Source: Agrocybe praecox
Taxonomy: Eukaryota; Basidiomycota; Agaricomycetes; Agaricales; Agrocybaceae
Direction: 5' to 3'
DNA: 64,000 bases
Assembly: GCA_964017145.1 (NCBI GenBank)
Contig: OZ024843.1
Span: forward strand, 3,153,001-3,217,000
Notes under the pieces: generated by a model
Seen by the model: the letters and a program-made list of their open reading frames with translations, nothing else
Told to the model about the DNA's origin: nothing
Database searches by the model: none
Made by a program: the position numbers and the translations under genes
Shown here: one piece after another, positions 24,780 to 35,004 of the stretch
Numbering within the stretch: the first letter of the stretch is position 1
Layout of the letters: every line of letters starts with the position of its first letter

Positions 24780-25369
24780 TCATTTCGCATCAGAATGTCC
24801 TAAGGATTTGCCAGGTTGTATGTGGTCTCGAATGCGTTGTTTCTATGCCAGAAAGCAGGTGAGCAAAGGTATGTTATTTGAGCACTTGATATATGACTGA
24901 CCAGCACTTTCAACTCTGGAAATCCGCCTTCTACCTTCCTATCCCACACTAATATAGGGGAGCCAGAACTCGCGATGGATAGCCAAACACGGAATCGGCC
25001 AGCTGTATCGTCGCTGTTGAGTGGAGTAAGGATAATTGACCCGATGGTAGGCGGCGGGAAAGTTAAAAAAAGTTCAGTTTGGGTCCAGGTGGCTCGGTGA
25101 AGCCTACAGGTAACGTTCAGGAATTACCTCAGCCTCACTGTTGCAGACCTAATTGAGGAAGTGTCTATAAGCGTACCATCGACACTAAGTAAAATTGGAT
25201 GTAAGGGTGAACAAAAGTAATTGAACCATTCTTTGATACAACGCACCCTATCACAGAATTCAATCGTCACTGTCGTCGAAGCCAATGGGGTCGGAAACAC
25301 AAAAGTGGTTGGATCCAAAAGGCTGTTTACGACGTTTTCTCCATTTTCCGTAGCGTTATGAGTCGACAT
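24780..25369 (-). CDS. Rdx-family (SelW-like) thioredoxin-fold protein
   Basis: The Rdx family (selenoprotein W, T and H relatives) has a thioredoxin-like fold with a CxxC redox motif. The start at 25369 gives MSTHNATENGENVVNSLLDP; after TVTIEF the exon junction creates CDRCRWLHRATW, so the CxxC is C-D-R-C with cysteine, not selenocysteine. Then TQTELFLTFPPPTIGSI, GRFRVWL and the family-typical ILVWDRKVEGGFPELKVL and KQRIRDHIQPGKSLGHSD follow, with TGA at 24782-24780. Introns are GTGCGT...ACTTAG, GTACGC...CTGTAG and GTCAGT...GCATAG. The length of about 130 residues is normal. Divergent from PCH2 (301 bp between starts). Confidence 0.85.
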
Positions 25370-25670
25370 AGTAGAATCAGGTAAATTGAATGTTCGGAAC
25401 CGTTCAACGCGGCATGCAACGACGTCCCGGTACAACCAGGGTTGATTACTATTAGATCTTATCCTCTGGTTTTGCATCACGTGTAAACATTTAATTATTA
25501 CCTGGCGCGCGTCGCGTGTGGTGGTGTTTGGCCGCGTTCTGTTTTTGAGTTCAAGGCGCCACAGCTCATTCGCTACATGCATCTTGGCTGCATCCACTCA
25601 TTGCAAGGAAACTTGAAATTAGCTATTGACTTTAAAACTCAAGATCGATTGAATTATCGCAGGTTCTATC

Positions 25671-27512
25671 ATGGACACGTCTTACCCAAATCCCAATAAC
25701 GAAGAAACGTCGACGCATACAGGACCAAGATGGACCGTTCACAGTGAGTGAGCTATCCATCTAGAACAACGTGAAGAAATTGAATGAATTGCGTCTTATA
25801 GTTGAAGTATGCTTGAAGCCTCGTGCATCCGCCCGTTTCGACACAATCCGTAATCTTGTGCATTCATTTATCACTTCGTTCGAACGAATCGCACTTCCAT
25901 CGGCTCTAGATGGCTGGGAAGACATACCAGAGCTTGCATCATCAGTAGAGAAGATCAACGTCTGTGAATCCCAGTGCTCTAGCCCTTCTTTGACGATCAA
26001 CGAAATGTCTATCCAAATACATGTCTATAAGCCGACCGACAGTGATATATACGAGGAATTCTCGAACAGCTCCGGGAGCAGGAATGAAGATGACAACACA
26101 ACCGCGGCTAGTGTATGCGAACTTCCGAATAGGAATTATGAGGGTCTATGGGATTCTCTCATATATGGCGACGATATCAAGATGAAGTTGCTCGACTACA
26201 TCCATGCCACACTGGTATTCAGCGACGCGAATGTTGACTGTGAGCTTCATTGTTTTTACTTTGCGAGACATGTTAATGAAAGTTACAGTCAACCTGGTGA
26301 CATGGAATCGGGTCGTTCTACTCCACGGTCCTCCTGGAACGGGGAAGACATCACTCTGTCGCGCCCTTTCTCAAAAATTAGCCATTCGACTATCACATCG
26401 GTGGGTTTTGACACTCCAGAAACGATCGACAGTCGAATAATTCTGTCTAGTTACACGCATGCTCGCTTGCTGGAGATAAATTCACATTCACTCTTTTCAA
26501 AATGGTTTTCAGAATCCGGCAAACTGGTGCAGCGCCTTTTCAGCAGTATCACAGAGTTGGTAGAGGAAGAAGACGGTTTTGTGATCATCCTGATAGGTCA
26601 TACCTTGTTTATCCTCCCAATTAAATTAAATTGATGTTTTTCTATAGATGAAGTGGAATCATTGACTGCTGCTCGAGCTGGTGCAATGTCAGGCACGGAA
26701 CCCTCCGACGGTCTCAGGGTACGCTTTTAATCATAATTTCTACCGTGGCTCACCAAGCGTGCAGGTAGTGAACGCCCTACTGACACAGCTGGACAAGCTC
26801 AAGCAACGGAAGAATGTTCTGATAATGGCTACTAGTAACCTTATTAAAGCCATCGGTAGGTGCCAGTCGACACTGAATCTGAAAACCAATATCAAGCATA
26901 TTGATATATCTTCTCTTATTTCTAGATACCGCTTTCGTCGACCGGGCTGACATCGTTCAATACGTTGATTTACCAGCTAGGGAAGGAATTTACGAAATCC
27001 TACGTTCTTGCCTGTGTGAAATCATCGCAAAAGGAATCGTTGCTTTTGTGGTACGCTCGTGTGTTGTTTCAACACTAAATATGTTTTGACCCTCCTCAAA
27101 AAGGCCGTTCCCACTCTTAAGCAAGTCCAGATATATGAACTTGTAAACAAATCGACAACGAAATCAGACAACGTGGATCCTCAAGAGCGTTCCAAGAGTG
27201 TCGGTTTACGGTTACTAGTACTAGCTGCACAATGCCGAGTAGGTTACTCTGTCTTGAAGTGCCGAATAGATTGATTTAATTATTATATCGCAGGCTCAAG
27301 GAATGTCTGGCCGTGCTTTACGACGACTACCCGTGCTGGCACTTGCGCGATACATTGGGATTGGAAATTTAACCTTTAGCCAGACAGCCCAATCCACTAC
27401 CGGGGCATCATCGTCGCGTCCAACCCAAAATGGTGCACCAGTAGAAATCTGGTTAGACGGAATGGAAAGGACTGTCAAGGAACAAGCAAAGGAACTAGAG
27501 AAGCTGATATGA
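25671..27512 (+). CDS. PCH2: PCH2/TRIP13 AAA+ ATPase
   Basis: Pch2/TRIP13 remodels HORMA-domain proteins (Hop1, Mad2) in meiotic checkpoint and recombination control. The start at 25671 gives [20 protein letters not shown]. The N-terminal domain ([13 protein letters not shown]..., ANRN-like [16 protein letters not shown]) precedes [20 protein letters not shown] (Walker A) and [14 protein letters not shown]. Then [20 protein letters not shown] follows, then Walker [37 protein letters not shown], the sensor-1 block [10 protein letters not shown], and [20 protein letters not shown]. The sensor-2 region is [22 protein letters not shown] is at 510-512 of the 27 kb block (27510-27512). About eight short introns. 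Confidence 0.94.
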
Positions 27513-27635
27513 CGAGACCAAAAGCCAGCATTGTTTTTTCCGTTCACATACCATCGATTATATACCGCATACCACATGAAAAATCGACTGTTTGTAACAA
27601 TTTTTAATTTTGTTGTTTCCTTACAGTTAAGAGTA

Positions 27636-27771
27636 CTAAGTAGTACTTGCACCACCCTGGTGGTACAACAACGCGACCCATTTCGCAGCATGTGAAGCAT
27701 CATCTAAATGAGATACGGGTGCGTGCACGTTGGCCGGACTGGATATTGGCCACCGCTCGGCGAAGTCGGTA
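27636..27771 (-). other. Probable extra C-terminal exon of the PPR gene
   Basis: Downstream of the PPR stop, the minus strand has a TTTTTTAG acceptor followed by 45 codons (TDFAERWPISSPANVHAPVS, HLDDASHAAKWVALLYHQGG, ASTT, TAG at 27638-27636). It joins in phase to a GTCATA donor (27878) just before the open-frame stop of the PPR gene, replacing its last two codons. The donor is weak, so retention (stop at 27872) remains possible. Confidence 0.4.
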
Positions 27772-27871
27772 CTAAAAAAGAAATACTCTTTGTAAATGGA
27801 CTAAAATCAATACACTTGTTGGATTGCCAACTTACAAACAAATTATATGACATCTAGACAATTATATGATG

Positions 27872-29872
27872 TTATGACTTCGAATTAGCTGAATCGCCGT
27901 CTTTTATGACGGGAGAAGGGGGTATCAATGGTTGCGACGTTGGGAAAAATATCGAGGCGAATGTGGACATCATCCTCCTGGTCGTGCTCGAGTACCTTTT
28001 CCGGGGTGTACTGTAATTCGGTTTCTTTTCGTCCGCATTTTCCTCCCCAGAAAATTGGTTTTCATTGGTTTGACCATCTTTCCTTGGTCGGAAATTAACT
28101 ATTTCTCGCCAGTGTTCCTTCGTCACGACTCTTCGCACTCCTTCTGTCGCTAGATAGATATCCCGATTTTGCCATACTCGGCGACCGAGGCGTTCCTTTA
28201 CTCTCTGTGATGTTCTCCCGACCAAGAATTCGAGTCGGCGTTCGAAATGCTCAAGTTCTGATACATTACGTTGGAGAATGTCAATGTGGAGGTTGAGGTT
28301 GAATGGTTTAACTTTGGGAATTTCGACTTCGGGCGTAGTGTGATTTTGCAGATCGACGTCGAGTGGGGGTATTTCCCGAGGCCTTCGAGGTGGTGGCGGA
28401 GGAGGTGGTAAGTCCACTTGGGCGTCCAACAGTTGCTGGCGAAGTTTTTGGTACCGTTCTAGACTACCTTTTTGTCTCTTAATAACGCGGTATATTTTCG
28501 TCGAAAGCCATTTCATCAGTCCGAGATTCTTGTCCTTGTTCGTCTCACCCATGACAGTTAAGAACATGTTCCTATTCATAGCGAAACGTGGAGGGGTAAT
28601 AGTGTGTAAAGGCAGGTTTCTCTTGACATTATGTTCTACAGTTCTCTTCAATGCCCAAGAAGCTTCATGATCGAGTTGTAGTGCCTGATTGATATAGTGA
28701 CGAGCAAATGTGGCATGTCCCAACGCGCATAGGTGCCGTAAAAGAATGCAATATGTAGTCGTGTTAGGTACTGCAGAAGGCGGGGGAACACGGGATGATG
28801 ACGGTACGTCGACGGAGACACCATAGTCGTCGTCTTCATCGGATTCGAAAGAGTTGAAAAAATGTTGATTTGCTTGAGGGAGAGGTTGTGTGAGGACTTC
28901 GAATGTTTGAACAATCTTCGAAACATTTCCGAGGATTCCCAACATTTCAATTGTCGTGTTGAGAACCGTAGTCGTGAACGGGAAAGGAGCGGGAAGCAAT
29001 TCAATATTTTGGGTTTTCGAAGTTGGGTCTTCATATTCCAAAGCGACACGGTCTGGATTTGAGAGGTCGATTCCGTAGCCGCTTCGCATGATAGACTCAA
29101 AACCTTCTGCATCCAAAGTTCCTCTGAGGATTCGCAAACTGAAGTCTAATGACGCAGCGGACATTGGGACTTTGAACTGTCGCATGTCCGCCATGTAATT
29201 TTTGAATAAGCGCTGCATGCGCGCCACCAAGTCCGGTTTGGTTTTCGGATGTATTGGCAGGGAGAGTCTGTAGGCCATAGCTTGGAAACATGCAGCGTAT
29301 GTGGTTTGGTCAGGTACGTGCCCGATGCGTTTCATTTCTTCGTAGACATTGGAAGCCCCTCTGTAGTGCGCTGAAGCTGCCAACTGTTGAAGGACATAGT
29401 TGTAGTCGTCCAGAGCAGGTTGAACACCCAAATTGCGGATGTTGGTCATTAGGATTCGGAAGCGAGGTTCAAAGGCTGGGGACTTGATCTTGACGTTGTC
29501 TCCCTTTGCCGCCATCTTCTTCACCATCCAGGCCCTGATATATTCCTTCGGAGGTGAGCATCGACGTAGGACTTGCTGGTGAACTTCAACGGGGAGCTGC
29601 CGGTTCCCTAGGAGGGACACGAGATTAATGTAATGCGCCCATATGTGGTGGGGGCTATGGTGGGTGTGTACGGCCTCTAATAGTTCGCGAATGCTGGCTC
29701 TTTGCTCATACGTCAATGAGTCCATGAAATCAGAGTTGGCGGGCGAGTGGAGAGCGGGAGCATGGTCAGGGACGGCAAGGGTGGAAGAAGGACGAATATG
29801 ATGAGAATAAGAGGGCTTTGTCCTTGATTTTACGGGAGCAAGGATAGAGTTGGCGAGACCACGACCGCGCAT
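27872..29872 (-). CDS. Pentatricopeptide-repeat protein, probably mitochondrial
   Basis: A single long open frame of 666 codons. The N-terminus MRGRGLANSILAPVKSRTKP is basic and could be a mitochondrial presequence. PPR-like helical pairs appear at about residues 135-260 (ALDDYNYVLQQLAASAHYRG, ASNVYEEMKRIGHVPDQTTY, AACFQAMAYRL) and 300-420 (TTVLNTTIEMLGILGNVSKI, TTYCILLRHLCALGHATFAR). A proline-rich stretch (LPPPPPPPRRPRE) and a coiled-coil-like ELEHFERRLEFLVGR segment follow. PPR proteins generally bind organellar RNA; the specific target cannot be read here. The C-terminus may be altered by splicing to the exon at 27636-27771. Confidence 0.85.
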   Translation of the reverse strand: MRGRGLANSILAPVKSRTKPSYSHHIRPSSTLAVPDHAPALHSPANSDFMDSLTYEQRASIRELLEAVHTHHSPHHIWAHYINLVSLLGNRQLPVEVHQQVLRRCSPPKEYIRAWMVKKMAAKGDNVKIKSPAFEPRFRILMTNIRNLGVQPALDDYNYVLQQLAASAHYRGASNVYEEMKRIGHVPDQTTYAACFQAMAYRLSLPIHPKTKPDLVARMQRLFKNYMADMRQFKVPMSAASLDFSLRILRGTLDAEGFESIMRSGYGIDLSNPDRVALEYEDPTSKTQNIELLPAPFPFTTTVLNTTIEMLGILGNVSKIVQTFEVLTQPLPQANQHFFNSFESDEDDDYGVSVDVPSSSRVPPPSAVPNTTTYCILLRHLCALGHATFARHYINQALQLDHEASWALKRTVEHNVKRNLPLHTITPPRFAMNRNMFLTVMGETNKDKNLGLMKWLSTKIYRVIKRQKGSLERYQKLRQQLLDAQVDLPPPPPPPRRPREIPPLDVDLQNHTTPEVEIPKVKPFNLNLHIDILQRNVSELEHFERRLEFLVGRTSQRVKERLGRRVWQNRDIYLATEGVRRVVTKEHWREIVNFRPRKDGQTNENQFSGEENADEKKPNYSTPRKRYSSTTRRMMSTFASIFFPTSQPLIPPSPVIKDGDSANSKS

Positions 29873-30082
29873 CGCGTCTTGTTGCAGACAGAAACCAAAA
29901 AAAAGTAGAGTAACGGAGGTAGTTTACAATCAAGTCGTTTGCCAAACAACGCCTCTACGCTTATACTCGCTTGTATACACCACCGGCTCTCATTGAATTT
30001 CGCATTTTTATACACTTTTTCATTGCCCTAAAATACTCTTGGATATCGTTTCGAATCGTACACACATAGCACACCACATTCT

Positions 30083-30421
30083 TTACCGCACAGACTCCAA
30101 TGTTTCCATCGACGTTACGCTATTACCGCGAATCACCTGCAAGAAGAGCCGTCAGATTTGAGATATTTCAGATGGATATTGAGACACTCACAACAGTGCC
30201 AATAGGATGTTTCTGAGCTGGTGTGCTCTCCTCCATAGCGTCGTCAATGACAAGGTTTAGGAATAGGTCATAACCGCGCAAGACACCGCTGACCTTTCGG
30301 CCGCCTTGGAGGTGAATGAACAATTTCTTGTCCATGAACTAAAAATGTGATCAGCATATAAGATCCGTGACAGACAGTAAGACAATACTTTTTTGAGTTC
30401 GGGTTGAGAAGCCTTGGACAT
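30083..30421 (-). CDS. SMX2: Small nuclear ribonucleoprotein SmG
   Basis: SmG is a core Sm-ring protein of spliceosomal snRNPs, here in the same window as SmF. The start at 30421 gives MSKASQPELKKFMDKKLFIH, then LQGGRKVSGVLRGYDLFLNL (Sm1) and VIDDAMEE, and the Sm2 motif GTVVIRGNSVTSMETLE, ending SVR with TAA at 30085-30083. Two introns (GTATTG...TTTTTAG after ELKK, and GTGAGT...TTGCAG within GTV/VIRG). The length of about 77 residues is normal. Divergent from the RGG-rich gene. Confidence 0.94.
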
Positions 30422-30683
30422 GATTCTGAGTCTTGGATGGTTGGTGATGGAAAGGAGGAAAGATGCGACTCTACTGTGCTTTGCCGTATTTGGTCCCCCG
30501 TCTTGTACATAGCTGTTTGCAACAACTCAAACCTGCTCTGCATCCTCATCTCTTTTCTCTGTTTTCAACACAAAATGTACGTCCATATTTATTGGCTATA
30601 CCCATGTTTATCTAGTCCTGTGGATCATTGAAAACTCAGCAGTCGTTTCAGAATCTGCTAGGCAGATTCACTCAACAATCACA

Positions 30684-32474
30684 ATGGCGACCCCGTCTAC
30701 ATCAGGTGCTGTTTCTTCCTCAGGCGCTGCTCCCAGATGGGGCAGGTCGGGCGAGCCAGGCAGTGCTTTCAATGGACTCACTCGGCCTGGACGCGGAAGA
30801 GGACGCGGAGGACATCGAGGCGCTCGTGGTGGATCAAGCCGTGGTGACTCCAGGCCATCCAAAGTAGACGATACGGTAATAGACAAACCTGCTGGTCAGC
30901 AGCCAGTTCCTACCAGCCTCCCTACACCTACCGCTGTTACACCATCCAGCTCCGAGAAAGTCCAAACCCCTGCATCTAAGCAAAAATCATCCCGAAGACC
31001 GTCTCGTGCCAGTCCCGTTGTTATAAATACCCAAGCTCAATCTTCAGATGTCCCTCCCTCACCTGCATCAGCTCGCTCGTCTGGAAATAGGAGACGCTCT
31101 CATGTAGGCAAACCCCCACTTCCACCAAAAATCAACCCCCCTGCGATTGGTGACAACCTAGTTCGTCCCAACAAGCCACGCATCGGACAGGTTCCGCACA
31201 CTGCGCCCATCAAAGACACCCCTCCTCACATTAATCAGAAACTTGACATACGGAACGATATCGATGCGTTAGTTGAACGTGTGCGAGCCGTGGCAATGGA
31301 TCACAGGCCCTCGACTCCTGGCAGTCACATCGATTGGGCAGGTGACGATGATGATAGCCTTCCGGACCTGGATGATTGGGGCATTACCCCTGCAACTTTT
31401 GCAGCAAACAAATTGGATGTTATTTCGCCCATCATTGTAGACGGTCTTAAGCCATTACCAGACATCAGCACCTCCGTTCCTCCTAGCCCAGCTCGGCTAG
31501 CGCAAAGCAGTGCTTCATCACCAGCGAAGACAAAATCCCCTCTTGTTCATGAGCAACGAAAAGGGTCACCATTCTCACAGGCTCCATCAACGAATGAAAA
31601 AGAATTACAAAATGTGGCAAAAGTGCAGACGAAAGAAGCACCATCCGAGCAAACGACCCACAATACATCTGATGTCCCTCATCGACGACCTCTCCACCCT
31701 TCTTTGCCAGCCAAACCTGTAACTACATCGCCAGTGAACAATTTGAAGTCCCGGTCTGGCGCGACACCTATGCGTAACTCCCCCTATCCTAAATCGCCCG
31801 TAAGGGCCAATGCCGATCTAAAGGATGAGAAAATGAAAGTTGAACAACCCGAACAAAAGGATATTCAACAGAAAGGAAACCTCGCAGGCGTGGACCAAGT
31901 GCTGACGGCAAATTCCAACGCCGATCAGAAAGCAAGCTCGACAGTAGTTGCAACCAATGTCGAAATAGCCGTAACTCCCTCCATGGCGGCCGATTCATTG
32001 GCTATTGAAGTCATACATGGGGGTGCTAAGGGCACTAATTCAAGCAAGGATGTTTTCCAAAATCTTGATGGTTTGGGTGCCTCGATACATGCTCCGAAGG
32101 CCATTTCAGATTCACTGTCTGCTCCGGCTACTGTGTCCTCTTATTCTGACGTGTCTTTACATGCACCTCCAAAGTATACACACACGCGGGCACACACTGT
32201 CGGGCGACCTGCGTACAATAAATATTCTCCTACGGAGCACACTTCTAGATTCTCGCGTTCTGGTCAATCTACGCCGCGGGATGGATCTGAAGGGAGCTAT
32301 CACTCACGAACGCGGTCCTCGCCACCGGTAGGAATAACAGGAGGTCAACCGCCACGATCGCACAACACCACCCGTCCTATTTTAACCGGAGACGCCATCT
32401 CACGGCTGGCGAGGACAATTGCGAAGCCTAAAGCTTCTCCTAAACCGCAAACTGTTACTTCCTCTGCGGATTAG
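30684..32474 (+). CDS. RGG-rich disordered hypothetical protein
   Basis: An intronless frame of 596 codons. The N-terminus MATPSTSGAVSSSGAAPRWG precedes an arginine/glycine cluster (GLTRPGRGRGRGGHRGARGG). Next is a Ser/Pro/Thr-rich linker with PPLPPKINPP, and then the only segment that looks folded or conserved: DIRNDIDALVERVRAVAMDH followed by PGSHIDWAGDDDDSLPDLDD and WGI (about residues 185-235). The rest is low-complexity with SP motifs and a basic end (SRLARTIAKPKASPKPQ). RGG boxes often bind RNA, so an RNA-related role is a reasonable guess but is not shown. Confidence 0.8.
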   Translation: MATPSTSGAVSSSGAAPRWGRSGEPGSAFNGLTRPGRGRGRGGHRGARGGSSRGDSRPSKVDDTVIDKPAGQQPVPTSLPTPTAVTPSSSEKVQTPASKQKSSRRPSRASPVVINTQAQSSDVPPSPASARSSGNRRRSHVGKPPLPPKINPPAIGDNLVRPNKPRIGQVPHTAPIKDTPPHINQKLDIRNDIDALVERVRAVAMDHRPSTPGSHIDWAGDDDDSLPDLDDWGITPATFAANKLDVISPIIVDGLKPLPDISTSVPPSPARLAQSSASSPAKTKSPLVHEQRKGSPFSQAPSTNEKELQNVAKVQTKEAPSEQTTHNTSDVPHRRPLHPSLPAKPVTTSPVNNLKSRSGATPMRNSPYPKSPVRANADLKDEKMKVEQPEQKDIQQKGNLAGVDQVLTANSNADQKASSTVVATNVEIAVTPSMAADSLAIEVIHGGAKGTNSSKDVFQNLDGLGASIHAPKAISDSLSAPATVSSYSDVSLHAPPKYTHTRAHTVGRPAYNKYSPTEHTSRFSRSGQSTPRDGSEGSYHSRTRSSPPVGITGGQPPRSHNTTRPILTGDAISRLARTIAKPKASPKPQTVTSSAD

Positions 32475-32862
32475 TAGCCCGTTATCAGTCACTGGTGATG
32501 ACTTCGTGGTGACACTGTTTTGTATCTATCTTCACTGCCCTTGATACCCTTTCTCTCTCTTTCTTCCGTTTTTTGCTGTTCTAAATATTGATCCCATACT
32601 GATTTTGGCACTAACCGTTTCTTTTTGATCTTGACTCTTGTATCTATATTCATTTTCGTTTCAGTATAAAGGAGTGTTCTTTTTTGCAATTTTTTTGAGT
32701 ATTTTTTTGTTGTTTCGGATTTATAATGCATAATATAGTCGGACAGGTTAACGTGTAATTGATAAATATTGAATTGTCCGCTTCAATTTCTACCCATTGG
32801 TGTCCCAAAAAAATATCTATTGAAAATTAAAGTGTGTTGAAGATTGCCCATTCAGATACCGG
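32475..32862. other. Convergent 3' flanks
   Basis: About 390 bp between the stops of the RGG-rich gene and MDM10, T/A-rich with no coding signal. Likely holds both 3' UTRs. Confidence 0.4.
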
Positions 32863-34389
32863 TCACTCAGAACTAAAATATGCAACTTCAAGGCCCAAAG
32901 CTTTGATAGGTTTTGAACGGCTGGAAAGGTCTGAAACAACGCCTAGACTGACGAGCATGTTCCGTAGCCGGCCTTCCCACATGAGAGATACGTCCTGTAG
33001 AAGAAAATTAGTGGACAAGGACTTAACAGAAGTTCATATCAGTGAAGCTCACGTTGTTAGTCGATGCCCGAGCTTTAACAACTCCATGGACATCTGTTAC
33101 ATGACTTGACTGGTCCGAAACGTGATTTGTCTCTGAAGATGATGTTGGTGGCCGTCTGAGCCACCATTCCACCCCCATTGTCCATTCACTTTCAAAGCTA
33201 TATACGTTGAAATCGAATCGCGATGCAAGCGCAAGGTCTCTGGAGACTCGGGCTGTATATGCACCTGACATGTGTCCAAGCATAGGATTGAACAATGCGG
33301 TTATAGTAGTAGGCGGCTGCGACGGGGGTCCACGAGATGTGAGAGAAGGTGAGTCGGAGACTGCTGTAGGCACTTGGAATGATGGAGGAGTAGCGTCTGG
33401 TAGTGTCGTGAAGCGGATTCCTGTCGAGACTATTGATACGTTGAGCAAATGGAGTGAGTAAAAGAACGAAATAATAGCGTACCACCAGCGCTTTTTTCTT
33501 TGGCACTGAAGTAGAGTTCGGCGCCTATAGAGACGCGACCTTTGAGACCACCTTCCACGGCATCTTCTTCGTCTACGCGTTTCACGCCCCTTCTTTTTCG
33601 TGACGCAGAATCCTCCAAAGTTTCGTAGGGTGCCCCTAATCTGCCGAAGTTGTGTAACACTCTGACTCCCCACATCTCATCTTCAGCACTCCAGGTATAT
33701 TCACTACACCACTTGCCAATGTCGTGCTGTACATTGATCATAACATTGCTCAAGTCAGCTTTGCGACCCCGCAGTTCCGGTGACACATTTGAAGGTGGGT
33801 CAGATATGGCGGATATTGAGGCTTGTATTGTCGGCGATAGTCTTGTGGAATATAAAGCATCTAAGCGCCCTGTTGGGAGGTAGAAACGTCCGTAAAGTAA
33901 ATAATCTACCATAAGATGGAGGGCAATCAGAGCTTTTGCAAAAAGACTTGTATAGCTATACAACGCACCACGAACATTGACCTTTTGACCAGCTAGCCAC
34001 TCTTCTTCCTTTCCTTCGGGCCGCCGGGGTTGGTCATAGACCTTGAAGCGTTCTATCATGTCCTTAAACTGGACGCTCCCTGAGGATTTGACGTTAAGGT
34101 CACAGGAAGTAAATATGTACCCGACAGACCCATTCAGAGAGGGCATAGCAGTCATAGCATATGTGGTTTTGAATATAGAGTTGGGGGATTTAGAGACTGA
34201 AAAATGGAGTCCATGTGGTACAGAGAAATCAAGGAGTGCTAAAGGACAGGTTCACTCATTGTCGACTCAAAGGATGGAATGTAGAGACTAACCACTTGAA
34301 GAGCGCGTCAAGTTGGCGTATAGATTATCCTCATTCCATCCAGTTGCCTTGTAATAGCTCCGTAGAACATACGAAGCAAAAGGGTGCAT
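32863..34389 (-). CDS. MDM10: MDM10, ERMES outer-membrane beta-barrel
   Basis: Mdm10 is a mitochondrial outer-membrane beta-barrel of the ER-mitochondria encounter structure, and also works with the SAM complex. The start at 34389 gives [20 protein letters not shown], then [20 protein letters not shown] and [19 protein letters not shown]. The beta-strand-rich body includes [57 protein letters not shown] and [20 protein letters not shown], then [20 protein letters not shown]. The C-terminus is [18 protein letters not shown]...[10 protein letters not shown] with TGA at 32865-32863. Introns are at the SSS/ALL junction, after KSAG and after STNN. A TIR element starts only 66 bp upstream of the start codon. 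Confidence 0.93.
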
Positions 34390-34455
34390 GATGGTTTTCG
34401 GCAAACGGTTGAGCTTCAACAAGAGACTTCCATTTTCGGTTTATGAAGATCATTA

Positions 34456-34987
34456 GGGACGTTCAATCCAGACTGCTGCGTCGCAGCGCTGCAACGCTGC
34501 ACGATTTGTAATATATTTGTAATCACAAATTCAAAGTCCGCATGTGTGACTTTCTGTGACTGGACGTGTTTCGACGCGACTTTGTTTGTTTATTTCATTC
34601 TTTGCTCCTAATGCAGTATATTCCCAAGCAAGGTTAATGTTGCCATTTTTTGGGATAGGGGGCATATCATTGATATAGTGGATTTCTTCGGCCAAACCAA
34701 TGATTAACAAGCTCCGTTGCAGGTCATCTTCAAGATTTTCCGGTGGAGAAAAGGCATTATTGGACATTGTTGACAGTATATAGGCATCAAGCAATTTTTG
34801 GTGTTCTGTTTTGGACGGCATTGTAAGAGAAAACCAAAGGGAAGTTAAAACACGTCGAGGACACGGCCTTATTTGATTGTGGAAGTGACATTTACGAAAG
34901 CGGACATTTAATTTGATTGATTACAAATGTATTACAAATCATACAGTGTCGCAGCGCTGCGACGCAGCAGTCTGGATTGAACGTCCC
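34456..34987. mobile_element. TIR element (MITE or internally deleted DNA transposon), TA target site
   Basis: Terminal inverted repeats begin GGGACGTTCAATCCAGACTG at the left (34456) and match the reverse complement of the right end (34987). The first 37 bases are identical, and about 65 of the first 70 match. TA flanks both ends (34454-34455 and 34988-34989), as for Tc1/mariner-type target duplication. The arms contain a GTCGCAGCGCTGCGAC palindrome. Total length 532 bp. A minus-strand frame inside (34821-34531) is listed separately. Confidence 0.85.
34531..34821 (-). pseudogene. Short ORF inside the TIR element, possible transposase remnant
   Basis: A 96-codon frame starting MPSKTEHQKLLDAYILSTMS with a helical, acidic middle (PENLEDDLQRSLLIIGLAEE). 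It runs into the TIR-proximal sequence and has no DDE motif. The opening resembles the leader of a transposase left behind by internal deletion, but I cannot name a family. It may not be expressed. Confidence 0.35.
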
Positions 34988-35004
34988 TATTTAAGAATTA
35001 CAAA

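Noticed and set aside
25124..25597. 157-codon minus-strand frame starting upstream of the Rdx gene
   Set aside because: It reads through a GTGCGT donor and its intron. The Rdx motifs require the spliced model with the start at 25369.
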